Assembly (NCBI RefSeq): GCF_000699445.3
Contig: NC_067196.1
Span: 36,104,616-36,168,615 of the forward strand
Direction of reading: 5' to 3'
DNA from: Schistosoma haematobium
Lineage: Eukaryota; Platyhelminthes; Trematoda; Strigeidida; Schistosomatidae
Length of the DNA: 64,000 nucleotides
The position numbers were made by a program, and so were the translations under genes. The notes beneath the pieces were generated by a model that was not told the origin of the DNA, did not search any database, and saw nothing but the letters and a program-made list of their open reading frames with translations. Every line of letters starts with the position of its first letter. Positions within the stretch are counted from its first letter, which is position 1. Positions 35,204-61,200 of the stretch are shown one piece after another.

Positions 35204-37500
35204 TATGTATCTCACTAACTTATTCGTACATTTAGCAAAAATTCACACTTCATTTTATGTCTTGGTCTGAGCAAGCCTGGCCATTAAGAACATCATGCTG
35301 GTATGGACAAGTGTTTCGTCACTTACGTAAATATAATCGCTAAAAATCAAACGTGTATGTAACTTGCCTATGCACTTTAATATAATGCCTCCTTGCTTAC
35401 GGTGTTCATTATCTAATTTTAAATATAAATACGTATGTAACAAGTAATATTTTAAATGTGCAGGTAGCGCATTACCTCACTTCATCTTTGTCCGTCTGTT
35501 CGCCTAAGAGAATTCTTGAAATCTAGATTTCTAAAACACTTGCATTCGACTTATTCAATTAGTTAAGATACAAACGAAGTTAACGAGGATTTATATTTTG
35601 TTAGCATCATCAATGAAAACAGAGGGGAACAAAACACTACATAGATTTTCAACGTAAATCCTGTGGAGACCAAATTTGCAAATAAGTAATTGAAAATTTA
35701 GTACTTCAACCCATCACAACCAGTCATTTGATAATAACGTAATGATATGAGTAGGTCTATTTAGTCACACGAATATAAACAAAAATTATGTCGAATGTGA
35801 GGGACGTAGGTAACACAGCTCTTTCAGTCTTAGTTGACTGAACATAATCCTCCAGTTCAAACTCTCATCTAAATAGCAACTTACATTTTAAAGCTAAGAT
35901 AAAAAGACACCCGTTAATCAACAATAAAAAATGACTTCGAATTAACTAAACTGACAGGTTCAATAGATGACTTCTACTTGTAAAGTCCCCGATAACAGGA
36001 AAAGAGTTGCTGATTGAGATCCATTAAATGCATAAAATGGTGTAAATAATTTTAGTGTTCATGGGAAAAGGGTGAACAAACGGTACAACGAAGTTAATGA
36101 CATTTCAAGCGGAAAAATGAAGGGTTGACAATGCAGAAGTTGAATCCAAGTTTGTACAAAATAACTCCAAGGAAAGTATCTGTAACATTGTCTTAAAGAA
36201 TGAAACTTTCAATTGTACAAAAAGCTGTTGTGACTTTATGGTCGACTAGTTACCACGTAATCGATTCGCCAATCGAAATACGATTTATTCACTCTTGTAC
36301 TGTTTTAAACCAATGACGTTTGACTGGTCTGACCAGCCTAGCGTACTTATTGGTCCGTTGCTCGCTTAGCCCATCCAGTTGAGTCCAGAACACCAATAAC
36401 AGCTTCCACTATGCGAATCATTTATTTCAGACATACTTGGTTTATATACCAGCCAAACAGACCGCATCACAGCATAAAATAGGAAATAACATTTATACAA
36501 AATCAAACCAAAAGTGGTTGCGAACGTGGGAGTATAACTTAAATCGTACAATAATAATCTATAGGTCAAAATGAAGCTTATAAAAAGAGGAATATGGATA
36601 TATACAATCTAGGTATTGCATAGTTATACAATAACAATATTAGTTTATTAATTGTTATTGGAGGTTACTCGTAATTTAACCTTCACTAGGATATAACAAA
36701 AGCCACCTTAGAATGAAGTACAAATTTATTTTTAGTTTACACAACTCAATGGTAAAACCTGCATATCCAGTGCGGAAAGTGACTGACATGAGAATTATTT
36801 GCCACGCTTCCTTAGCAAGGTAAGGTTGTAATCGTTTACATACACAACTACTCAGAACTTATCATAAACGCTTTAAAATTTTATTACAGGCATAAGCTTT
36901 AATAGATATTTCAGAGTGATAATCTATTCTAATTCATTGTAAAACCCGTTAGTTATACCAGCTAATGTTAACTGGATCAAATTTTCTTACAATACTTCGC
37001 ACTCCCGTAAGATTATGTACTTCCTGTAGAGGGACAGTTCGAAAAACACAAAAATTACTCCTATACGTATGACATGCAAAAATTGACAACACTTAACTTT
37101 TACAACCAAACATTGTGTGAAATTCTAATTTAAAACCCGTTAAAAGTTTTACATTGAGTTAGGGCACAGTAGCTCTGTCACTATATTAGAAGCATAACGG
37201 CGAGGCTATAATTAATGGACGAACTTTGAACGAATCTCAGGTGACCTTGAGGAATTTTAGTCAATCAGAAAACAGTCGGTAAAGAGTAAGAATATATCAT
37301 ACAAAACCAAAAAAATTAGAGTGAACACAATTCTTTAACATGTTTTAGAAAATTTCCAAGGTCAGGAAGTTTATGCAGTTCGGAAACCGTAATTTATGCG
37401 ATACAGGATCTCATCCATGTAACCCCACACTAGTCGACCTCTTTTAGCCTCGACAACATTGCTTCTATATTGTTTGTGTGTACTTTGGTGGTAGTGTCTA
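35204..37500. other. Intergenic region
   Basis: AT-rich with no recognised gene. It contains the LTR-like repeat near 36350-36500. Short frames on both strands have no recognisable motifs. Confidence 0.55.
36350..36500 (-). repeat. LTR-like repeat (copy 1 of 2)
   Basis: This segment matches 43238-43395 with moderate divergence, including ccagttgagtccagaa and gtttatatacca. On the minus strand it offers a TATA-like tatataaac box, so a solo LTR of an unidentified element is possible. Confidence 0.5.
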
Positions 37501-37504
37501 CAAA

Positions 37505-38510
37505 ATGCCGCTCATGGACGACGACACGATGCACGTAACCCAGTCTGTGTAACCACCGACATGCTCTCCAGTCATACGTGTATATTGTGATTCTCGGCTG
37601 CACATACTCTCGTATGTTTGATATTGTAGCTTTTCGGTTTCTAACGCGCTGGAAGTGCCATTTTTGAGATCGTCTATCATATATACTAAGGATCTGTTAA
37701 GTATATGGAAATGCTACTTACCCAGTCTTCATTAACACTTCATCCTCTATTGAATTTGCATATTCTAACGACAGTTTCGTTTATTTCCACGATTCTGCCA
37801 ACTTCGAACGATCCATGCAAGCTTGTCACTTTTCATTGCAAATATATCTCGACAATACTCAGACCATTGAACTGCCGAAGCTTCGGTATCATCTGCAAAG
37901 GTTGCAGCGTGTTACTGGTGCTTTTGTTATTCAGTTTGCAACAGCTATCATAATCTGTCTTAGTTTCAATCGGGATCGAGCGAAAAAATTTCTTTTTCTA
38001 GCAGACTTGCCTCCAACATATATTACATCGAAATACAACATCACGACAGTCTGCACAAGGTCGAAGAGTCATTTGACTACCGAGATGATAAATAAAGGAA
38101 CTTTTTAGTAATCGCATTTATTGCAGCCGCCCTTTAAAATCAGGCACTGAAATAATCACCGTGACCTTAAGATCGCCCAAACCCTTCTGTTTGGCTAGTC
38201 CATCAATTACAGTCTCATCAGAATAACTAATAGAGCTTCACTGTTACCAATATCATGATTCATTCAGAGGGAAACATTAATTTTGAATTTCACCAGTCAG
38301 TCAGTTCGCCAGCGATTTCAATACTTTAAGCAGTCGATGGAACTTACGATTAAGACTGTTCTTACAAATAAAGTCATTGTAGGCACAATATTTGTGAAAA
38401 CTCGCCTACAAACTTATCGTCGGAATATCCTACTCCATAATATACATCGATCTTTAATACAATTAACCCCACCGAAAATCGAATCAACCGAAGATATATA
38501 TGACTGATAA
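37505..38510 (+). other. Unidentified candidate small gene (plus strand)
   Basis: A frame open from about 37697 to 38107 encodes EFAYSNDSFVYFHDSANFER and LRYHLQRLQRVTGAF. A second frame at about 38261-38507 encodes QRFQYFKQSMELTIKTVLTN and ends STEDIYD before a tga. Base composition and codon use look more coding than the surroundings. An upstream ATG at 37505 could join through very small introns. No family was recognised. The minus strand at 37498-37680 is also open for 60 codons, so the coding strand is not certain. Confidence 0.3.
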
Positions 38511-39222
38511 CGTAGCAATCCAAAGACGAATTCGAGAAAAAGCCTGCTGATAGAAATCAAGTTTCTAAGTGAAAGGATAACCGACAAATTATCATCTACT
38601 GAATAAAAGCATTTTACATTAGCTGAAAACGAACTGCATGTTTTGAGAGGTGGTCAACAAAAACCGGAGAAATCTAACATTTGACAACAGCTGCTTCATC
38701 CAAACAGAATACCCGTGTGTCTTTACACAGCGAAAAAGACAGCTGCAACGCAGTAAAGTACGGTATTAGATTAAAATCTTAATTGAATGATATATATTCA
38801 ATGCTATGTGAAAGCATCATCTATACAAATCTCATAAGTATATTTTGAAGGGCAAACATGTCGGTGGCGTTGAGTGATTAATAATTCACGATTATCTTTA
38901 GCTTCGAAAAGAATGAGATATCTGTCACTATTTTCACACAGCAGTAAAGAAAATGAATTCTACAAGAAACGACTTGTCTTATACGTTTTAGCACGTCAAA
39001 TAACTATGAAGACTTAAATGTTTTATTCTAGTTATGATCGACGTAGCTTCGTCGTAAAAGATTTAAAAACTGTGAAGTTGCTGATAATTTATTCAGTTTT
39101 GAAGATAGAGGTATTACTACATTATCATCGGACCTAGACATACAAACAAAATTAAGAGAAAATTAGAAACTGTACAAAGGTGTAAGTTGAAACACCGTCT
39201 GTGCAAAGCAATGAGAAATATG
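38511..39222. other. Short intergenic interval with U2SURP 3' UTR
   Basis: Sequence between the candidate small gene and the U2SURP stop. On the minus strand it probably carries the U2SURP 3' UTR. No other feature was seen. Confidence 0.5.
39022..39027 (-). terminator. Candidate U2SURP polyadenylation signal
   Basis: The complement reads aataaa, about 200 nt after the stop codon; no canonical hexamer was seen closer. Confidence 0.4.
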
Positions 39223-53690
<14,468 letters not shown>

Positions 53691-53876
53691 TCTTTCACAG
53701 ATGGCGCCATGAATATCGCAAGTGAACTAAAACGTTCAAATGGTTCAAATGGTTGTGGACGGAATAGAAGAAGCTTTCGCTTAACAGGCTTCCGTGTCTA
53801 GTAGCAGGAGATCACCAAATCCTCCAGGCAGGAACCTAGGTATGTTAGCAATAAAAGAGGAAAAGAAATTAGTAAG

Positions 53877-54125
53877 TCACTGTGTGATACTATCCTTAGT
53901 CCTTAAGAATAGATCAAGTCGCCTCATAAAGGACTCCTGAGAAGTCGCTTGGACTAGCTCAGCCGGCAGCGAATTCCAGCATTTGACAACTCTTAAGGAG
54001 TAGAAGTTATGTCTACATTCCGTTTTGCTATGTTGTGTCTCCAGTTTCTAGGTGTTACCCCTTAGGTTATTATTCGAACTAAGTTTAAGCTTATCAAAAA
54101 ACCTTAACACTGGATAGCGCTACTC
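53877..54125 (-). mobile_element. C-terminal end of a CR1-like (SR1-type) LINE reverse transcriptase
   Basis: The minus strand encodes YPVLRFFDKLKLSSNNNLRG, then HNFYSLRVVKCWNSLPAELV and SFMRRLDLFLR before a stop at 53877-53879. The pattern FS-RVV-WNSLP-V-F-RLD is the usual C-terminus of CR1/Jockey-type ORF2 proteins, distinct from the RTE elements elsewhere here. It lies under 200 bp upstream of the U2SURP start codon. Confidence 0.65.
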
Positions 54126-55230
54126 AACAGCTTGTTTAATAGAAGAGCTAAACACTTTATTAACCGTGATGTAGGGCATTCAAATTTCCAGATAATATCA
54201 CAGGAAGGACAATAGTGAGTTGATGAAACCCACCCATCGTGTAGGTAGTGTGCCTTATGGTAAGTGATGTCTAGGAGAAATCAGAAGTGCTATATCAGAT
54301 AAAATTTCCATGTAGTCAAAAGCAAATTGTAAGTTTTAACCGGGAGACAAAAAGCTGACCTGTGTTGTCTTTTTATATATAGAACATGATCTCGTTTTCG
54401 TAAAGTAAAAGCAGAGAGAATTTGTTTATATTTTAGAAGAAACTTCACGACGCTGCCAAAATTTCGACAGAATACTTTAATTAGATTGGACTGCATTCTG
54501 GAACAATCAAGGAAAGATTTTACATAGCACAAATCTGAGATAAATATTCCTGACCAACTATAAGTTCTTTATTTTGTAGGTTTTATGAGTGATCTTCCCT
54601 ACGCTTTTAAGATCGTAGGGCACATCATTGAAATCAGACCATTTGCTCAATAAGCGGCCTGAGAAACACTGAATCAGATTTAGTAATCCTCTTGTAGAGG
54701 TAAATAAGTCCGAAAAATAAATAGTTCCGCTGGTTTTTGACACTGATGCTGACATCGTTAAATTTACTGGACACACCTCTGGATTTAGGCGGTCGAGCAA
54801 GCATACACACTAGATCACGATCGCGTACACAGCACTGGGCATATTCAACATCAAATAGTCATATTAGATCACATATTTATCTATACGTCGATCATCTTTC
54901 AAATATATCGTCGAATCCATGCATTCCTAATTGCTGGTTTTACCGGGTTTGGATCCTTTGTTACAGACAATAACCTTACCATGCACAGAACTTTCGTGTT
55001 ATTCTTAAAAGTGATGGATATACAGACACCATATGGTCCAAACGGTTTGCCCACCAGTCCCGCATTTCAATCACTTGTATTCAATAATAGTTACTTGCCA
55101 GCAATCATTATTGCAAGAGTCCAGCAAACTAATAATAGCTGCAAAATCATTTTAAGAAGCGTTTTGCGAATGTGCATGAAAATCTCACCAACTACACTTT
55201 GGTTGTGTAACTTGTTGCTTTACTTTTAGA
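54126..55230. other. Region upstream of U2SURP with unidentified open frames
   Basis: Frames of 78-82 codons occur at 54558-54800 (minus), 54737-54973 (plus) and 54981-55229 (plus). None resembles a known family and they overlap each other, so no gene is called. Confidence 0.3.
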
Positions 55231-58200
55231 CGTGAAGTTACTCTCCTTGGTCAATTTAGCTGTACAGTCTGTTGACCTTCAGATATTAGACAATGTACTT
55301 ACTGTTTTCTTATTGTAGTCTCAGATTTACTCACGTTTCCAATGAATTTCTATGGTTCTGTTGAACTAATTCAATGTTATTTTACTTGAAACTTTGGTTA
55401 TGACGACTACCATATTGATTCGTCCTTACCTTTTAAATGAGTAGCTTGAACAAACAGGGACTGTTCATTTTATGACTGTAATTTGATGCGTGATTCCTGG
55501 GATGGAAACATTCTGTTGTTTTGTGGTCATATTTCTGACTCCAGTTAAATCGTATGATTGCCACGAAAATATACATTCCACAAATTGTCGTACATAATTA
55601 TTAACTTAAATCGAGTTAGTGAATAACGGAATATGTTAAATACGAAAACGAAGTTTGAATACGTATATTTCGTGCACTCATTGATCTGAACAGACAATTA
55701 GGGAAATGAAGCGAAGGAAACAAGGTTGAGAGAGTGGAGCGAGACGAAATGACGAGCAGTAAAGAAGGCGAGTGAGTTTATTCGTTTCGATCAACCGTGA
55801 CTCAACATTTATGTACGGACCAAGAATAAGTTGCAGGGATGTCATGAGCACAAGATCATTTCAAAGTCAGGGTTAATAAGCGAATAAGTGACGAAATTGG
55901 AATGTAGTTTGAGAAGAACAATAAAATTAGTTTGTCCAGAAACTAGAATGATTTATGTGAGCTTGACGTAGTACTAGCCACTGCAGTCCTATCGAGGAAT
56001 TAAGCCTAAATTTCCCAATAAATGTTGTCGAAATTTTAAAAACTAAGTATTATCAGTCGGACAAACTAAACTTGATCTGTCAGAAGGGTAAGCATAATAT
56101 TCCCGTATTCGCGAAGACGTTTAATTTTGTGATTGGTAATTATTTCGTGTCCCTTATCAATTTATCTACCTAATGTAATGAAGATGCCACAGGTATTTGG
56201 AGTTTGACAATGCCTTAAACAGTAACACCTTCTAATATGAATCGTACAGCAAATCGATTAAATGCCCGCAGGTAATCTGAAAATTTTCCTGCTGCATTTG
56301 TCTGGATAAACCTTCTTCCATGACTTGACGCGAAATGTTTTTTCAAGCAAAGTAATTTATACTACCAAACTGCCCAAGTAAAATTCGCTATCTACTCCAA
56401 ACACTGATTCATGGCTGAAGCGGTTTTCATGTACCTAGCTTGATATGGGACGTTAAATTTCCTGTATCTTGTTGTAATAGGGACATCATTCTAGAGAGAG
56501 TTGAAAATATTGCTCTTCTTAGTCCCTATTGCTCATCAATTTGTACTGTTCTCCACTGCTGAGGTCAGAGAGTGTTGTAAGTCGGTTGGTTACCTGATCA
56601 TAATTCCAACATGGCGATATCGGAGTGAGATTCTTTGCACATATGTGCGAAAACTGCTAAGGTTTACATTCTTGCAGCAAAGACTTTAGCTGTAACGCGA
56701 ATCTCAAGTTGATGTTGAGGTCCCTTTGTTTCCATGTTTCACGCTTATTTTCTGGTTGAAATTATGATTCCTGTTCATTTATGCTCACAATTACTTTTAA
56801 TTTTTAATGGTACCATTTTCCTTGTATGATTTCTCTGATAATCTTCGTTTTGTTTTGCCCAGACATATATTTCGGCCGTTGTTGTTGTAATTTTCTTTTT
56901 CTCAACATTCTGAACTCGTAGTGGCTAAATAACAAAGTGAGTTACGTTCTGACAAGAACACCGTTAGTCTTCAATGGGTTCCACGGTATAAACTCTGCAG
57001 CACCGGTCGCTTCTAGCTAGGCTCCGAAACGGGTGTTCAATGAAACTGTAATCACTCAAACGCTGTACATGAACACTTGAGTTGACAAAGTGAGAGATAA
57101 TTAGTCCAAGTCGCTATAGAAACCACATCAGACCTCCAAGGGTCCCAGACATTGAATTCAGCACCACCTGAAATAAGATTTACTGCCCTATGTTTGAAAC
57201 TAATATGATATTAATGTTTATGAAATATGTGTCCTGTTTGCATAACATGTATTCCGTCTACATATTCTGTTAAAAAGAAAATGGAAACAAGTGGCCGAAC
57301 GAAGAGATATTTAAGGAGGATTCAGTCCATATTTCAGAAGAACGATAAAAGACAATTAAAATACAGTGTAAAACTGAGTGATAAATAGCAGAATCTGTAA
57401 GTAGTAGGTAGCTCGGTCTCCATAAGAATAAAACAGATACCTGTAAATATAAAGACACGAACTAATCAACGCATACACGCGTACAAAACGTGTTCGAATC
57501 TGTACGTAAGTAATTGGCAAGTGTAAATGTCAGTGATAGAATATATGAAAGGTTCGAAATCATTTGTTTACGCAAAGGTTGAAAGAAATCACGTAAGGTT
57601 TTGGTATCAGAGACCTGCTACAAGATGTAGTGTCTTCATCCAGTTTTTAGAATTTGTTTGTTTTTCCCACTTTCATTCTCTCTGAAACAAAAGCGAAATT
57701 CGGTTGTTTTGTGATGCATATACGGGTGGCTTCGATGACTCCGAAGTGCTTGCTGGTTTAAATCACTAATTTACTTTCTCCGCTTCGTTGCCACTCTCGT
57801 CTGAAGATAGCCATATCGTAAACACAAACTTCGCCGTCAGTTGCGTTCAAGAACAGCCAGGTTTTAGGTTCATTTTTCGAACTTATTTTGGATGGGATCC
57901 TGACGCTTACTTTCAGGAAAAATTATAGTGGGGTGTTTGGAAGTGGCAAGACAGAAGTTTGATCTGTCTTGAGACCATTCTCGTCGTCCGGAACCCTAAA
58001 CTGTAATTACAGGGCTACTGAAGCAGGTGTTCGGGTTTGTAAATTCTGTCTGCTTCCGTCGTAATAACTTGGAGACATTCTAGCAGCGCTAACTGTGGAT
58101 GTGTGCAATCTTTTCAACTGTGGCTCGAGATTGTAGTAATCTATTGAGTTATTACAGTTTCTGAGATTAACTGCTTTTTTGAAGAATAAGAATACGACCT

Positions 58201-61200
58201 TCTGGAGGCCTAAGAATGAAAGCCAAGGTACGCTTATATCCCGGACTTTACATTCTCCATGTCAATATGTTGAGTGAGCGAGTTTTGACGGAAGCATCAC
58301 AAAGTGATTTCGGGTCTCAGTGAAAGAACGTGATTTTATACTCTTCAGTATTTACTGTTGTTTTGTTCACAGCCTCTTGTTTCGTCACGTCGAAACTCGG
58401 CCTTCACTAAGCTCCAAATCGTTGACTGCAGTTATAGTAAGAAGCCTCATTATTGCCTCTACTCAATGCCATAAGCACTTGCAAGAGTAGAATTAGTCAA
58501 CTTGGGGTTCTTGCTTCGCTACAAGCTAGACAAGTCGGCCTGTAGGACGGGAATTCATAATCACTTGCTGCACCCCTACCGCCCCTGACTGTCGATACCA
58601 TCCACTATTCTCTAATTACCACTGTTTATGCTTTTTTATATTGAGCAGTAAAAAGATAAAATGTTCATATGGAAAAAGACTTATTTTTCCTATCTGTAAA
58701 GTGATCTTTCATCACCCCTTGATTAATATCTTTACATTTGAGGTTCACTCTTTTATTATCATTCTCGGTTGCTACGTGGACGTAAACTGTAATGAGAACA
58801 CCACTCACAAAACTATATTTAATTAAAAAGTCTCAGTCCTTTTTCGTGCCGTAAAATCATACTGCTAATAAGAAATGGCAGATGTAAGATCACAATAACC
58901 CGGATAAGCTACAAAACTTAATTATTTCTAAGTGCACATAATATTTACTTCGTGGGCATACCGTTATATATATATATGCAGATTTTTATCATCACTTGAG
59001 GCACTATATGTCTTCAGTGCCGTTCCTCATTTGTTTTCGGATAAGACATTTTATTTCTTTCCTTTACCTAATATTGGGCTACTGGTCTCACGGGTGTGTT
59101 ACTCATTTGGATCGTTTTCGAGATAAACTACGGCATACTCTAATTCTTATGCAGCTAAACTTCCACGCTTGTAATTCTACACAGGTGGTGTTTCAATCAC
59201 CAAAAATGCTCTAGACCAAAGTTTTTCACTTTAATCTTCAAGTGATTTAGTAAGCAACCATTCAATACAGTGTTTGTTTTTATCTTCAAAAAGACACGAG
59301 GTCAGGGACTGGGCCTCCTCTTTATAACATGTGGTGGAAACTCTGTCAGTTGGCGACCTTAAACTACTTTAGATTTAAGTAGCATTAATGTGATAATTAG
59401 CTGTATCTGAGTTCTAGTGCGAATTAGGAATCCCAGAAATGATGCGATTTGGATAAAGAAGAATCATGTGCGCACGAACAAACGTATCGTTCTTAGACCT
59501 CTAAATCAGGCAGCCATCAAGTACAAATGAATCACCAGTTCATATAAACACACAATTACATCATGCCATGTTCTTTGACGAACAAGAAAACAGAATTTCG
59601 ATCTGTCACTTATGAATAATAATGATTTGAAAATATAGTTGTGTGCTGAAGAAAATTACAACAGAGGCAAGCGTTTGATATTAATATTAATTTAGCCAAT
59701 TAATATGACTTACGGGAATATGGCAATCATTTTTGTTTGATCACGGCAAAACTTCAATATATTAACTTTTGGAGGTTAAGTACCAATATAACATTGGTTT
59801 AAATGTGGTATGTTCGATTGCTATTTTAGGACTTTCATACTTTTTAAGTTGATGTATCATATATATCCCAGCAAGCGTTTTGCAGGAATGTATCATTTCT
59901 CAGACACAGAAGTCTCAAGGAAAGTATCATGGATATGCTAGCTCACTATATATTCGATTCAGTTTGTGAAATTGAGATCTAGGTTCTCATTTATACCTAG
60001 ATTCGCATTAATGCAGCCTCCTGAACTTTTTTTTGGACGAAATGCTGATAACTATAATGAAAGACTTATGTCTTAGACGATTATATCTCCAATCTAACAG
60101 CTTAGTTAACACCTTTTTCGATAATCAGAGCTATTATTATGTTTCCATTGTTACATTATAGTATTTTTGCTGAAAGTGATGTGTAGTTGTTTGTAAGTAA
60201 TTGTGAATCTAAGCGTCGTTTACAGCTTTTTAGGTTTAGTGCCTTCTCCTCTCTAATGTTTGTATATTTTTGGTGTGAATTCAATACAAGTGATCTAATT
60301 CAATCAAATCGTATACGTTCGACTGAAAACTGATTTTTTTCGCACGATGAAGTAGCCTAATTTGACCAAAATCTACTTTGATGTTGCTCGAATAATTCAC
60401 GTATTACTCAGACCTTCATATGTTTGATACTAATAAATACATCATTTGTCATTTTTCGTACAAACCACTAAATTCTTACTTAAGCATTGCTTCTGTTAAG
60501 TTGAAAAAGTTACGTCGTTGCCATCTATATGGGGAGTGAGAGTTTTTTTAGCAAATCAGGCCTTGAAATATGATTGACAGACGTACAATCAAATGAGTGA
60601 GTTATTAATGTACCGAAACATATCATTAATATTTTGGTAAAGTGTGTTGTAATCAAATAGCATTTTTTTCGCTTTGCTTGCACCGGAGGAGCAGTTTTGC
60701 GTCATATGCATGCGAAACCTTTTTTAAATATGATTCTGGGTTTATAGCTTTCAGATTCAAGTAGTATGATCCTATACACATAACGTAAGTTCCTCCCAAA
60801 ACGTTAAAATATTTTTATCGCATCCAAGTTTGATGTAGTTAGTAGCTGTGCTTTGCCTAAAGATGTAACTTCATAAATCTATCGAAATTATATTTTAAAC
60901 AAATTTAAACGCAATTTCCTTCTGCAAAAAAAGATAGTGTACCCAATCTCAATTTTTCACCATATTTATGACTAACTTCACTCGTTATTACAATGAAAAC
61001 ATAGCATAACGTTTGGCAATACTTGTAGAATATGGTAGAAGATAATCAGAGATATCCGATTTTGTAAACTGTTTTTCTTGATTTAAATAACCAAACACTC
61101 ATTCAAAATATTTGTTATATACATTTAATGGTTAGTCATCACTGCACAATGAAATACATTTTGCGTATATTTGTTCCATGAGATTAAGAGCAATCTCAGA

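Noticed and set aside
54558..55229. Overlapping frames upstream of U2SURP
   Set aside because: They overlap on both strands with no family resemblance; left uncalled.
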